38,699 bases of DNA from JAEKLB01 sp050249235. Lineage in GTDB: Bacteria > Actinomycetota > Acidimicrobiia > Acidimicrobiales > CADCSY01. Below, piece by piece: positions 26,802 through 34,502 of the stretch. The notes under the pieces were generated by a model, which saw only the letters and a list, made by a program, of their open reading frames with translations, did no database searches and was not told the origin of the DNA. A program made the translations under genes and the position numbers. Position 1 is the stretch's first letter. Every line of letters begins with the position of its first letter. The stretch is taken from contig JBFWQW010000015.1 in NCBI GenBank assembly GCA_050249235.1, positions 1 through 38,699 of the forward strand, given 5' to 3'.

Positions 26802-27266
26802 TCAGTCGAGCCCGGGCCGGTGGCTGGAGCGCAGGCGTCGCACCCGGTCGGCGGCCTCGGCCACGGCCGCCGCCTCCCGCTGGTCGTGGGCCGTCGCCGC
26901 CAGAGCCCGCAGGCGCTCGGCCCAGTCGCCGAGCACCCCGGCGGGATTGGCCGCCGCCTCGCCGAGCCACTGGAGGTCGCGGCCGAGCAGGGCCAGCTGG
27001 AGCTCCACCTCGGTGTACCGGGCGGCGACGAGCGGGAGTCGCTCGGCCTTCGCCACCGGGTAGTCCGTGCCGTCCACCAGCTCCCGGGGCTCCACCTTGA
27101 ACACCCCGGCCAGGAGGGCCACCGTGCGCTCGCCGGGCTGGCTCATGCCCGCCTCCAGGTGCGACACGGCCACCCGGGAGATGCCGAGGCGGTCGGCCAG
27201 GTCGCTCTGCGTCCAGCCCAGGACCGCCCGCCGCTCGGCGATGCGCCGACCCAGCTTCTCGGGCAC
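26802..27266 (-). CDS. XRE-family helix-turn-helix regulator
   Basis: The 154-aa protein has an N-terminal Cro/C1-type helix-turn-helix (about 4-60: GRRIAERRAVLGWTQSDLAD, then RLGISRVAVSHLEAGMSQPG). It ends in an Arg/Ala-rich helical domain (AARYTEVELQLALLGRDLQWL...) that may dimerise or sense a ligand. It is divergent from gmd with only 84 bp between, and a perfect inverted repeat TGCCAA-N5-TTGGCA lies there, so self-regulation and control of gmd are plausible. The start is uncertain: GTG at 27266 (VPEKLGRRIAERR) or GTG at 27311, 15 codons earlier, which lies within the inverted repeat. Neither has a clear ribosome-binding site. Confidence 0.85.
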   Translation of the reverse strand: MPEKLGRRIAERRAVLGWTQSDLADRLGISRVAVSHLEAGMSQPGERTVALLAGVFKVEPRELVDGTDYPVAKAERLPLVAARYTEVELQLALLGRDLQWLGEAAANPAGVLGDWAERLRALAATAHDQREAAAVAEAADRVRRLRSSHRPGLD

Positions 27267-27300
27267 TCGGCTCTCGGGCAGCGTCGACCCTCCGGACCAG

Positions 27301-27317
27301 TGCCAACTCACTTGGCA
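27301..27317. promoter_or_regulatory. Candidate operator TGCCAA-CTCAC-TTGGCA between XRE gene and gmd
   Basis: A perfect 6-bp inverted repeat with 5-bp spacer, the size expected for a Cro/C1-type dimer. It lies just downstream of the regulator's predicted -10 (27335-27340) and upstream of the gmd -10 (27339-27344). Binding could block one or both promoters. Confidence 0.5.
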
Positions 27318-27334
27318 GACGGGCGTCGCGACGG

Positions 27335-27340
27335 AGCGTA
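27335..27340 (-). promoter_or_regulatory. Putative -10 (TACGCT) for the XRE regulator
   Basis: It overlaps the opposed gmd element by two bases, so only one polymerase could occupy the site at a time. Confidence 0.35.
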
Positions 27341-27344
27341 GAAC
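27339..27344 (+). promoter_or_regulatory. Putative leaderless -10 (TAGAAC) for gmd
   Basis: The hexamer is 6 nt before the ATG at 27351. The last base departs from TANNNT. Confidence 0.35.
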
Positions 27345-27350
27345 GGTCGG

Positions 27351-28322
27351 ATGACCAAGCGAGCGCTCATCACCGGCATCACGGGCCAGGACGGCTCCTA
27401 CCTCGCCGAGTTCCTCCTCGAGAAGGGCTACGAGGTGATCGGCGTGCTGCGCCGCTCGAGCACCGTGAACTTCGAGCGCATCGCCCAGATCCAGGAGCGG
27501 ATCGAGCTCCCCCAGGGCGATCTGCTCGACGAGGCATCGCTGATCCACATCCTGAACGAGTTCCGGCCGGACGAGGTCTACAACCTGGCGGCCCAGTCGT
27601 TCGTGCAGACCTCGTTCTTCCAGCCGGTGCTCACCGGCGAGACGACCGCCCTCGGCGTGACCCGCCTGCTCGACGCCATCCGGATCGTCGACCCGGCCAT
27701 CCGCTTCTACCAGGCGTCGTCGTCCGAGATGTTCGGCAAGGTGCAGGCCGTCCCCCAGGTCGAGTCCACGCCCTTCTACCCCCGCAGCCCCTACGGCGTG
27801 GCCAAGCTCTACGGCCACTGGATCACGGTCAACTACCGGGAGTCCTACGGGCTGCACGCCACCTCGGGCATCCTCTTCAACCACGAGAGCCCCCGCCGGG
27901 GCCATGAGTTCGTGACCCGGAAGATCACCCACGCCGCGGCCCGCATCAAGCTCGGCCTCCAGGAGGAGCTCCGCCTCGGCAACCTCGACGGCCAGCGGGA
28001 CTGGGGCTTCGCCGGGGACTACGTGGAAGCAATGTGGCTCATGCTCCAGCAGGAGGAGCCCGACGACTTCGTGATCGCCACCGGCGAGACCCACTCGGTG
28101 CGGGAGTTCTGCGAGATCGCCTTCGAGCACCTCGGGCTCCGGTGGGAGGACCACGTGGTCATCGACGAGCGCTTCATCCGCCCGGCCGAGGTCGACCTGC
28201 TGATCGGCGACCCGTCCAAGGCGAAGGCAGAGCTGGGCTGGGCGTCGAAGACGCCCTTCCGCGACCTCGTGACCTCGATGGTCGACGCCGACCTGGCCGG
28301 CCTCGAGCGCCTGGCCAGGTAG
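27351..28322 (+). CDS. gmd: GDP-mannose 4,6-dehydratase
   Basis: Gmd converts GDP-D-mannose to GDP-4-keto-6-deoxy-D-mannose with tightly bound NADP. The 323-aa product is a short-chain dehydrogenase fold with the nucleotide loop GITGQDGSYLAE (from residue 9), the catalytic Tyr148/Lys152 pair (SPYGVAK), the SSSEMFG segment and the GDP-mannose-site NHESPRRGHEFVTRK. Its length equals the compact Gmd of the Pseudomonas A-band locus rather than longer forms, as far as I recall. It converges on rmd, the next enzyme, with only 23 bp between. The regulator upstream is divergent. Substrate GDP-mannose could come from ManB at 9964. Confidence 0.96.
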   Translation: MTKRALITGITGQDGSYLAEFLLEKGYEVIGVLRRSSTVNFERIAQIQERIELPQGDLLDEASLIHILNEFRPDEVYNLAAQSFVQTSFFQPVLTGETTALGVTRLLDAIRIVDPAIRFYQASSSEMFGKVQAVPQVESTPFYPRSPYGVAKLYGHWITVNYRESYGLHATSGILFNHESPRRGHEFVTRKITHAAARIKLGLQEELRLGNLDGQRDWGFAGDYVEAMWLMLQQEEPDDFVIATGETHSVREFCEIAFEHLGLRWEDHVVIDERFIRPAEVDLLIGDPSKAKAELGWASKTPFRDLVTSMVDADLAGLERLAR

Positions 28323-28324
28323 GC

Positions 28325-28339
28325 CCGGCGGCGCCGGGG
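28325..28339. terminator. Hairpin CCCGGC-GGC-GCCGGG between gmd and rmd
   Basis: A perfect 6-bp G/C stem with a 3-nt loop fills most of the 23-bp gap between the convergent genes. It is likely shared as a bidirectional terminator. Confidence 0.5.
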
Positions 28340-28345
28340 ACGGGA

Positions 28346-29341
28346 CTAGGACCCGGCCCGGGGGATCTCGACGGCGGCGGCCGGGTCGAGGTCCGCCGCG
28401 GCCGCGGCCGCGGACGCGGACGCGGCCGGGTCGGTGTCGGCGGCGGCCGGCTCGGTCCGGGTCCGCCACCACGCCAGCACGTCGGCCATCGAGCGCTCGA
28501 GCGGGATCGTCGGCAGCCAGCCGGTGGTGGAGCGCAGCTTCGTGTTGTCGCCCCAGTGGGCCGGCACCTCGACGGGCCGCAGCCGGGCGGGATCGGTCTC
28601 GATGCGCATGGGCCGGTCGGCGAGGGCCAGCAGCTTCTCGGCCACCTCGCGGATGGCGACGGCCCGCCCGCTGCAGACGTTGTAGACCTCGCCGGGCTGG
28701 CCCCGCTCGACCAGCAGGCGGTAGGCCCGCACCACGTCGCGGACGTCGGTGAAGTCCCGGGTGGGCGTGAGGTCGCCGGCCAGCACCACGTCGGCGCCGG
28801 TGCGCTCGTTCACGGCCACCTGCTGGGCGATGGCCGACACGACAAGCCCGGGCGACTGGCCGGGCCCGATGTGGTTGAAGGCCCGGGCGCAGAGCACGGG
28901 CAGGCCCCGGCCCAGATGCGCATGGGAGGCCGCCATCTCGGCCGCCGCCTTGCTGGCCCCGTATGGGGTGATCGGGCGGAGGGGCTGGTCCTCGTCGATC
29001 GGCATGTCCCCCGGCTCGACCCGGCCGTACTGCTCGGCGCTGCCCACCACCAGGACCCGGTCCACGCCCGACGACCGGGCCGCCAGGAGGACGTTGAGGG
29101 TGCCCATGGTGTTGACCCGGAACACCTCGCTCGGGGCGTTCCACGACTCCCCCACGTGGCTCAGCGCGGCCAGGTGGTAGACGACCTCGGGCTTGGCCTC
29201 GAGCAGGATCCGGTGCATGGCCTCGGCGTCGGTGACGTCGAGGGGCAGGTCGACGCCGACCACGTCGTCACCGGCGCCGACGAGGTGCTCCACGAGGTAC
29301 GGACCGACGAATCCGGTCGCTCCGGTGACCAGCGCCCGCAC
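28346..29341 (-). CDS. rmd: GDP-6-deoxy-D-mannose (GDP-D-rhamnose) reductase-like
   Basis: This 331-aa extended SDR protein has the NAD(P) loop VTGATGFVGPYLVEHL, HLAALSHVGESW, the VGSAEQYG strand with catalytic Ser, YGASK (Tyr/Lys) and a substrate segment FNHIGPGQSPGLV. Its resemblance to Rmd and its pairing with gmd indicate reduction of the 4-keto intermediate to GDP-D-rhamnose. GDP-L-fucose synthase or a related reductase is less likely but possible. The C-terminal 35 residues are an Ala/Asp/Pro low-complexity tail. I chose the GTG at 29341, 7 nt after a TAAGGT hexamer; a GTG at 29350 would add only three residues. Confidence 0.88.
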   Translation of the reverse strand: MRALVTGATGFVGPYLVEHLVGAGDDVVGVDLPLDVTDAEAMHRILLEAKPEVVYHLAALSHVGESWNAPSEVFRVNTMGTLNVLLAARSSGVDRVLVVGSAEQYGRVEPGDMPIDEDQPLRPITPYGASKAAAEMAASHAHLGRGLPVLCARAFNHIGPGQSPGLVVSAIAQQVAVNERTGADVVLAGDLTPTRDFTDVRDVVRAYRLLVERGQPGEVYNVCSGRAVAIREVAEKLLALADRPMRIETDPARLRPVEVPAHWGDNTKLRSTTGWLPTIPLERSMADVLAWWRTRTEPAAADTDPAASASAAAAAADLDPAAAVEIPRAGS

Positions 29342-29348
29342 GTCCCGC

Positions 29349-29354
29349 ACCTTA
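29349..29354 (-). promoter_or_regulatory. Putative leaderless -10 (TAAGGT) for rmd
   Basis: The hexamer is 7 nt before the GTG at 29341. The same bases could act as an AAGGTG ribosome-binding site if transcription starts further up. Confidence 0.45.
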
Positions 29355-29429
29355 GGAGGCGCTGCCCCCGGTGGTGGGGCGGCCCTGGACACGGGTGGCG
29401 GGACCTGCACGGATCGTCGGGCGACCGCT

Positions 29430-29473
29430 CCGACCCCGTTCTCTGTCGACCAAGGAACGGAAGGTGGGGTCGG
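29430..29473 (-). terminator. Inverted repeat downstream of the amidase gene
   Basis: CCGACCCC (29430-29437) pairs exactly with GGGGTCGG (29466-29473). A nested stem CCGTTC/GAACGG (29436-29441 and 29455-29460) has a GTCGAC-containing loop. It sits directly after the amidase stop codon and resembles the element at 23514-23587. Confidence 0.5.
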
Positions 29474-29474
29474 G

Positions 29475-31097
29475 TCAGGCCCGCACGACGGGCACGAAGG
29501 CCCGGGCCGGGCGGGCCGAGGGCGGGATGCCGCTGCGGACGCCGACCGCGTCGCCGCAAGGGTGGATGCCCCCGGCTGCGTCGAGGAGCCAGTAGCCGGC
29601 GCCGCCGGTGGGCACCAGGCCGGCGGCGGGGGCGCTGAAGAGCCAGCGGCCGACGCCCGAGCCGAAGAAGGCGGCCGAGCCGAAGCAGAACACGCCGCCG
29701 TCCCTGGCGACGAGCCAGTAGCCCCGCCCGTCGGGCGCGGCCGCCATCGACGTCACCGGCTGCTGCAGGCGGATGGCGCCCGTGCTCCCGAAGTAGCCGG
29801 CGTCGCCGAACGCGAACACCCCGCCGTCCGACGCCACCAGCCAGTAGCCACCGCCCGACGGCGTGGATGCCATCCCGACGATGGGCTGGTTCAAGGCGAT
29901 GGCGCCCGTGCTGCCGTGGAAGCGGGCGTCGCCGAACGCGAACACCCCGCCGTCCGACGCCACCAGCCAGTAGCCACCGCCCGACGGCGTGGGCGCCATC
30001 CCGACGATCGGGCGGTTGAGGCGCCGCCCGCCGAGCGAGCCGTGGAAGGGAGCGTCGCCGAAGCAGTAGACGGAGCCGCCCTCGTCGGCAACCCAGGCGC
30101 CGTCGCCGGTCGGGGTGCCCGCCAGCGCCTGCACCGGGAGCCCGGCCCGCACGTTGCGCCTCGGGTCGCCGATGTCCTGGGTGGCGGCGAAGCCCGGCGC
30201 CACCTCGGCGTTCTGGAGCGAGCCGTCGGCGCCGAGCACCCGGAAGCCGACGAGCCCGGCCGTCGAGAGGGCGTGGACCCGGTCCCGCAGGTCGGGGAGG
30301 TGGTCGTAGAGCGAGCCCGGGCAGGCCGTGGCCTTCACGTCGCGGTGGCCGCAGACGTCGGGGAAGACCACGGTCACGCCGTCACCCACCCGGGTGTATG
30401 GCGCCGACCCGTAGGCGCCGATGCCCCGGGGTCGGAACTTCCAGGCGATCACCCGGGCGGCGGCGTTGAGCGCCTCGGGCGTGGGGTCCCGGCCGGAGAG
30501 GTCGCCGAGCAGCACCACGCCGAGCGACCCGGTGTTGTGGTTCTCGGCGTGGGCGCCGATCACGAGGTTGCCGTTCGCGTCCTCGCCGCTCGGCACCTCC
30601 CCCGGGCCGAAGGGGCGGGCGTAGCGGCCCTCGAAGATCCGGCCGTCCGGCGCCACCGCGAACTGGTAGCCGATGTCGGCCCAGCCGTTGTTGACGTGGG
30701 CCCGCTGCACGGCCCGGAGCTGGCCCTCGGGATCGCCGTACGGGTCCGGGGAGTCGACCGCGGTGTGGTGCACGATCGCCTTGCGGAGCGGGGCGAAGAA
30801 CCGGGTGCGGGTGCCGATCGTCTCGTCGGCCCCCCACGCCGCCCGGGCGATGACGGGCGGGGCGCCGAGCGTGGTCGTCGCCAACCGGGTGGGCCCGAGG
30901 GGCACGGGCGCCTCGACCAGGCGGGCCAGCAGGTGGGGGGCGAGGGCCACGGCCCCGGCGGTGATGGCGCCCCGGCGGAGCAGCTCGCGACGCCCGAAGC
31001 CGCCGAGGGCCCCCTCCGGCCCCCGACCCGGAGCGGGTGCAGGCCCGTCCGGCTCCGGGACCGCAGGCCCGTGCCGGTGCCCGCCGCCTCGCTCCAT
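29475..31097 (-). CDS. Secreted N-acetylmuramoyl-L-alanine amidase (PGRP/Amidase_2) with C-terminal GYW repeats
   Basis: The 540-aa product has a twin-arginine-like signal (Arg36-Arg37, GRRELLRRGAITAG then a hydrophobic run). The PGRP/amidase_2 domain (about 80-270) carries zinc ligands in IVHHTAVDS (His110 or His111) and the GHRDVKATACPGSLYDHL region (His and Cys), plus GYQFAVAPDGRIFEGR and NTGSLGVVLLGD. It should cleave the bond between muramic acid and the stem peptide. From about 332 on are five repeats of about 42 residues, shared with the SpoIID-domain protein. Two of them are identical over 68 bp of DNA. A TAGGCT hexamer lies 9 nt before the ATG. The repeats may tether it to an envelope glycan (inference). 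Confidence 0.93.
   Translation of the reverse strand: MERGGGHRHGPAVPEPDGPAPAPGRGPEGALGGFGRRELLRRGAITAGAVALAPHLLARLVEAPVPLGPTRLATTTLGAPPVIARAAWGADETIGTRTRFFAPLRKAIVHHTAVDSPDPYGDPEGQLRAVQRAHVNNGWADIGYQFAVAPDGRIFEGRYARPFGPGEVPSGEDANGNLVIGAHAENHNTGSLGVVLLGDLSGRDPTPEALNAAARVIAWKFRPRGIGAYGSAPYTRVGDGVTVVFPDVCGHRDVKATACPGSLYDHLPDLRDRVHALSTAGLVGFRVLGADGSLQNAEVAPGFAATQDIGDPRRNVRAGLPVQALAGTPTGDGAWVADEGGSVYCFGDAPFHGSLGGRRLNRPIVGMAPTPSGGGYWLVASDGGVFAFGDARFHGSTGAIALNQPIVGMASTPSGGGYWLVASDGGVFAFGDAGYFGSTGAIRLQQPVTSMAAAPDGRGYWLVARDGGVFCFGSAAFFGSGVGRWLFSAPAAGLVPTGGAGYWLLDAAGGIHPCGDAVGVRSGIPPSARPARAFVPVVRA
29799..29992. repeat. Internal 126-bp-period repeat with 68 bp of perfect identity
   Basis: 29799-29866 and 29925-29992 are identical. 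The period of 126 bp equals one 42-residue GYW repeat. This marks a recent duplication or gene conversion within the amidase repeat array. Confidence 0.9.
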
Positions 31098-31106
31098 GAG
31101 CGGGAC

Positions 31107-31112
31107 AGCCTA
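31107..31112 (-). promoter_or_regulatory. Putative leaderless -10 (TAGGCT) for the amidase
   Basis: The hexamer is 9 nt before the ATG at 31097. Confidence 0.45.
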
Positions 31113-31136
31113 GGGGAGCGACCTGGCGATTCGTGT

Positions 31137-32351
31137 TCAGACGACCACGGAACGTCGGGAAAGCGGGCGGCGGGACCGCTCGGCGAGGTGCTCGAGGAAG
31201 GCCGCGTAGCGGTCGATCAGGGCGGGCCACTCGAAGTTGGCCCGGACGTAGTCGTGCCCGGCCGCCCCCAGGGCGGCCCGCAGGCCGGGGTCACCCGCCA
31301 GGTGGTCGAGCACGGCCACGAACTCGGCGAAGCTCTCGTACCAGAGCCCCCCGCCCGACCGCACGCAGTGCTCACGCGTGGGTCCGCAACGCCCGTTCAC
31401 GACCACCGGCACGCCGGCCGTCCACGCCTCGATCGTCAGCAGCGAGAAGGCCTCGAAGGCGGACGGGTTGACCATCGCCATCGCCCCCCGCAACAGGCCC
31501 CACTTCGTCTCCTCGTCGACCCGGCCGACGAGCACCACGTCGTCGTGGGGCTCGGGCGCGTGCACCACGTCGCCGGCCAGGACCAGCCGCAGCGGCCCGG
31601 GCCGGGCCGACTTGTAGGCGGCGAAGAAGTCCACGAGCGCCCCGGTGCCCTTGCCGTGGTCGATGCGGTTGACGTAGACGAGGTAGGGCCGGTCGTCGAG
31701 GCCCAGGCGGGCCAGCGCGTCCTCCGGCCGGCCCGGCCCCTCCTCCACCCCCAGACCCAGGACCAGCTGGGGCGTGGCGCCGATGCCGAACCGCTCCTCG
31801 ACCATCGCCCGCTCGCTCTCGGTCTGGAACACGAAGCCGCCGACGCCGGCGAACACCCGACCGAAGGCCGGGAGCCGCAGCGGCGGCTCGTCGTGGGCGG
31901 CGGGGTGGAAGACGGACCGGCGGGGACCGACGCGGGGGACGCCGTGGAAGGTCGGGTGGAAGAGGTACGGATAGAACGCCACCAGGTCGGCGTCGGTGTC
32001 GGCCACGGCGCCGAGGAGGGCGTCGCTGCGGGGCCCCTGCATCTCGATCCACCGCACCTGGTCGGCCATCGACGCCCGGGTCGGCGCGCTCAGCACCCTG
32101 CGGGAGATGGCGTCGAAGCGGTGGTGCCGGCCCGAGTCGACGTGGAAGCGGTGCACCGTGACGCCACCCTCCACCGTCGTCCCGGCCGGCACGCGGTCGG
32201 CCCAGGTCTGGGTGTCGACGGCGCAGGTCGTGAGCACCTCCACCTCCCAGCCCCGCTGGGCGACGAGCCGCTCCGCCAGCATCCGGGCCGCGTACTCGGC
32301 GCCGCCGTGGAACTCGGTGCCGTAGCGGGGCACCACGTAGGCGACCTTCAC
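31137..32351 (-). CDS. GT4-family glycosyltransferase
   Basis: The 404-aa protein is a GT-B fold enzyme. Its N-terminal acceptor domain starts VKVAYVVPRYGTEFHGGAEY; its C-terminal nucleotide-sugar domain has VNRIDHGKG and the EX7E motif (PSAFEAFSLLTIEAW). Retaining GT4 enzymes such as these often transfer mannose, rhamnose or glucose onto polysaccharide chains at the cytoplasmic membrane face. The GTG at 32351 overlaps the upstream GT stop (GTGA). It is the last gene of the wzm-wzt operon. Its acceptor domain differs from the two tandem GTs upstream, so it probably makes a different linkage. Confidence 0.9.
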   Translation of the reverse strand: MKVAYVVPRYGTEFHGGAEYAARMLAERLVAQRGWEVEVLTTCAVDTQTWADRVPAGTTVEGGVTVHRFHVDSGRHHRFDAISRRVLSAPTRASMADQVRWIEMQGPRSDALLGAVADTDADLVAFYPYLFHPTFHGVPRVGPRRSVFHPAAHDEPPLRLPAFGRVFAGVGGFVFQTESERAMVEERFGIGATPQLVLGLGVEEGPGRPEDALARLGLDDRPYLVYVNRIDHGKGTGALVDFFAAYKSARPGPLRLVLAGDVVHAPEPHDDVVLVGRVDEETKWGLLRGAMAMVNPSAFEAFSLLTIEAWTAGVPVVVNGRCGPTREHCVRSGGGLWYESFAEFVAVLDHLAGDPGLRAALGAAGHDYVRANFEWPALIDRYAAFLEHLAERSRRPLSRRSVVV

Positions 32352-33436
32352 GGCCCGACCGCCCCCGGTCCGGCGCCGGCCACGACCCGCCGGAGGTGGT
32401 CGGCCATCACCGTGCGGCTGGCCTCGAGGGAGAAGCCGGCCAGGCGGCGCCGACCGGCGGCGACCAGCGAGGCCCGGAGGTCGGCGTCGTCGACCACCCG
32501 GTGCACGGCGGCCGCCACCGTCCCCGCCTCCTTGGAGTCGAGGCACAGCCCGGCGCCGCCCAGGGTCTCCGGCACCGCCCCCCCGGCGAAGGCGACGACG
32601 GGGAGGCCGTGGTGCATGGCCTCGAGCGGGGTGACCGCGAAGCCCTCGTGCTCGGACACGGTGACGTAGACGTCGGCGGCCCGGTAGTGGGCGCCGAGCG
32701 TCCCGTCGTCGACGGCCCCGACGAAGCTCACCGCGTCCTCGAGCCCGAGGTCGGCGACCAGCCGGTGGAGGGCGTCGACGTAGGGGCCGGACGGCAGCCG
32801 CCCGACGAGGCGGAGGTGTGCGCCCGGCTCGTAGACCCGCCGGTAGACGGCGAAGGCCTTGACCAGATCGTGCTGGCACTTGTTCGGCGCGAACCGGCTC
32901 ACGAAGAGCCAGACCGTGCCGTCGGCCGCGAGGCGCTCGGCCGCGGCCGGGTCGACGTCGCGCTCGAGCTCGGACGGGTCGAACAGGATGGGCGCCACCG
33001 CGGTCGGCCGGTAGCCCAGGTCGTCGAGCTCCGACCGGTTGAAGGACGAGTCGGCCAGGCCGAGGGTGGTGCGGTCTGCGAGCTCGGCGAGCTGGCGCCG
33101 GCCCCACGCCACCCCGTGGGCGACGGGCGGGTCCCAGACCTCGAAGTAGGCCGCCGGGGTGATGTTGTGGTGGTCGACCACGAGGGTCTCGGGCCGGCTC
33201 CCGACGAAGTCGGCCACGTCCGAGCCGATGGCGACGTGGTACACGAGGACGTCGCCGGGCCGGGCCAGCCTGGGGTAGTCGCGGAAGTCACGGGACGGCT
33301 TCCCGTCGAAGCGGCGGTGCTCGGTGAACACCTCCGAGTCCCAGCCCAGCTCGTGGCAGAGGCGCTGGAGCTCGGCGATGTGGCCGCCAACCGCGCCGGG
33401 CTCGTAGGTCGGCACGAAGTGGTGGATCGCCGTCAC
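32348..33436 (-). CDS. GT4-family glycosyltransferase, paralogue of the adjacent upstream gene
   Basis: The 362-aa GT-B enzyme begins MTAIHHFVPTYEPGAVGGHI. Its donor domain has WLFVSRFAPNKCQHDLVKAF and the EX7E motif (SEHEGFAVTPLEAM). Long stretches match the next gene upstream (33438-34502), showing a tandem duplication; the N-terminal acceptor halves differ more. The GTG at 33436 lies one base after that gene's stop. It likely adds one sugar, perhaps D-rhamnose given gmd/rmd nearby, to the exported polymer; the sugar is an inference. Confidence 0.92.
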   Translation of the reverse strand: MTAIHHFVPTYEPGAVGGHIAELQRLCHELGWDSEVFTEHRRFDGKPSRDFRDYPRLARPGDVLVYHVAIGSDVADFVGSRPETLVVDHHNITPAAYFEVWDPPVAHGVAWGRRQLAELADRTTLGLADSSFNRSELDDLGYRPTAVAPILFDPSELERDVDPAAAERLAADGTVWLFVSRFAPNKCQHDLVKAFAVYRRVYEPGAHLRLVGRLPSGPYVDALHRLVADLGLEDAVSFVGAVDDGTLGAHYRAADVYVTVSEHEGFAVTPLEAMHHGLPVVAFAGGAVPETLGGAGLCLDSKEAGTVAAAVHRVVDDADLRASLVAAGRRRLAGFSLEASRTVMADHLRRVVAGAGPGAVGP

Positions 33437-33437
33437 C

Positions 33438-34502
33438 TCAGCCCACCACCGCCCGCACCGCGTCGGCGAAGCGGCGGCGGTTGGCCGCCAGGTCGAAGGT
33501 GGCCAGCCGAGCCGTGCCGGCCGCCACCAGCGCGGCCCGGAGGGCGCCGTCGGCGAGCACCCGGTGCACGGCGGTGGCGACCACGGCCGGCGACTTCGAG
33601 TCGAGGCAGAGGCCGGCGCCGCCGAGCGTCTCGGGCACGGCGGCGGCGCCGAAGGCGACCACCGGGAGCCGGTGGTGCATGGCCTCCAGCAGGGGGACGG
33701 CGAAGCCTTCGTGCTCGGACACGGAGACGTACACGTCGGCCGCCTTGAAGTGGGCGCCGAGGGTGGCGTCCGGGGCGTCGGTGACGAAGTCGACCGACTC
33801 GGCCAGGCCGATCCCGTCCGCGAAGCGGCGCAGGGCGGCGGCGTAGGCGGCCGACGACGCCCCGCCCACCAGCCGGAGCCGGGCGTCCGGGTCGTAGAGG
33901 CGGCGGTAGACGGCGAACGCCTTCATCAGGTCGTGCTGGCACTTGTTCGGCGCGAACCGGCTGACGAACAGCCAGGCCGCCCCCGTGCCCGTCTGCTCGC
34001 GGAGCCGGGCCAGGGCCCGCTCGTCGACGGCGTGGTCGAAGTCCGCGGTGTCGAGCAGGATCGGCACGACCGTCGTTGGGGCGTAGCCGAGGGCGACCAG
34101 CTCCTCCTCGTTGAAGCACGAGTCGGCGATGGCCAGCTCGGTGAGGGGGGCCAGCTGGCGGAGCTGGCGGCGGCCGGCGTCGAGCTCGACCCCCACGTGG
34201 GGCTCCCACGGGGCGAAGAACCGGGCCGGCGTGATGTTGTGGTAGTTGACGATCTTGCGCTCGGGCCGGCCGACGAGCCAGTCGGCCACGGCGCTGCCGG
34301 TGCCGAGCTGGTAGAGCAGCCAACCCCCGCCGGGGTGCTCCTGGAAAGGTCGGGAGCGGCGCCTGAGCTCGGGGCGGGCGTCGCCGACGAAGATCTCGGA
34401 CTCGTAGCCGAGATCCCGCAGGACGCCCTGCACCTGGATGGTCTGGTTGCCGGTGGCGTCCCGCGGCGCGAACGACGCCACCAGCTGGTGGACGGCCGTC
34501 AC
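33438..34502 (-). CDS. GT4-family glycosyltransferase, paralogue of the adjacent downstream gene
   Basis: The 354-aa product begins VTAVHQLVASFAPRDATGNQ and shares WLFVSRFAPNKCQHDLMKAF, GAHFKAADVYVSVSEHEGFA and an EX7E motif with its neighbour. Both have the LCLDSK segment near the C-terminus. The GTG at 34502 overlaps the methyltransferase-like stop (GTGA). With the following GT it forms a duplicated pair; each may form a distinct linkage of a repeating unit, as the rhamnosyltransferases of D-rhamnan loci do. Donor and linkage cannot be read from the sequence. Confidence 0.92.
   Translation of the reverse strand: MTAVHQLVASFAPRDATGNQTIQVQGVLRDLGYESEIFVGDARPELRRRSRPFQEHPGGGWLLYQLGTGSAVADWLVGRPERKIVNYHNITPARFFAPWEPHVGVELDAGRRQLRQLAPLTELAIADSCFNEEELVALGYAPTTVVPILLDTADFDHAVDERALARLREQTGTGAAWLFVSRFAPNKCQHDLMKAFAVYRRLYDPDARLRLVGGASSAAYAAALRRFADGIGLAESVDFVTDAPDATLGAHFKAADVYVSVSEHEGFAVPLLEAMHHRLPVVAFGAAAVPETLGGAGLCLDSKSPAVVATAVHRVLADGALRAALVAAGTARLATFDLAANRRRFADAVRAVVG

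Noticed and set aside
27266..27311. Longer XRE regulator starting at GTG 27311
   Set aside because: This start lies within the TGCCAA/TTGGCA palindrome, has no ribosome-binding site and adds residues outside the helix-turn-helix. It is not excluded, since a -10-like element precedes it.
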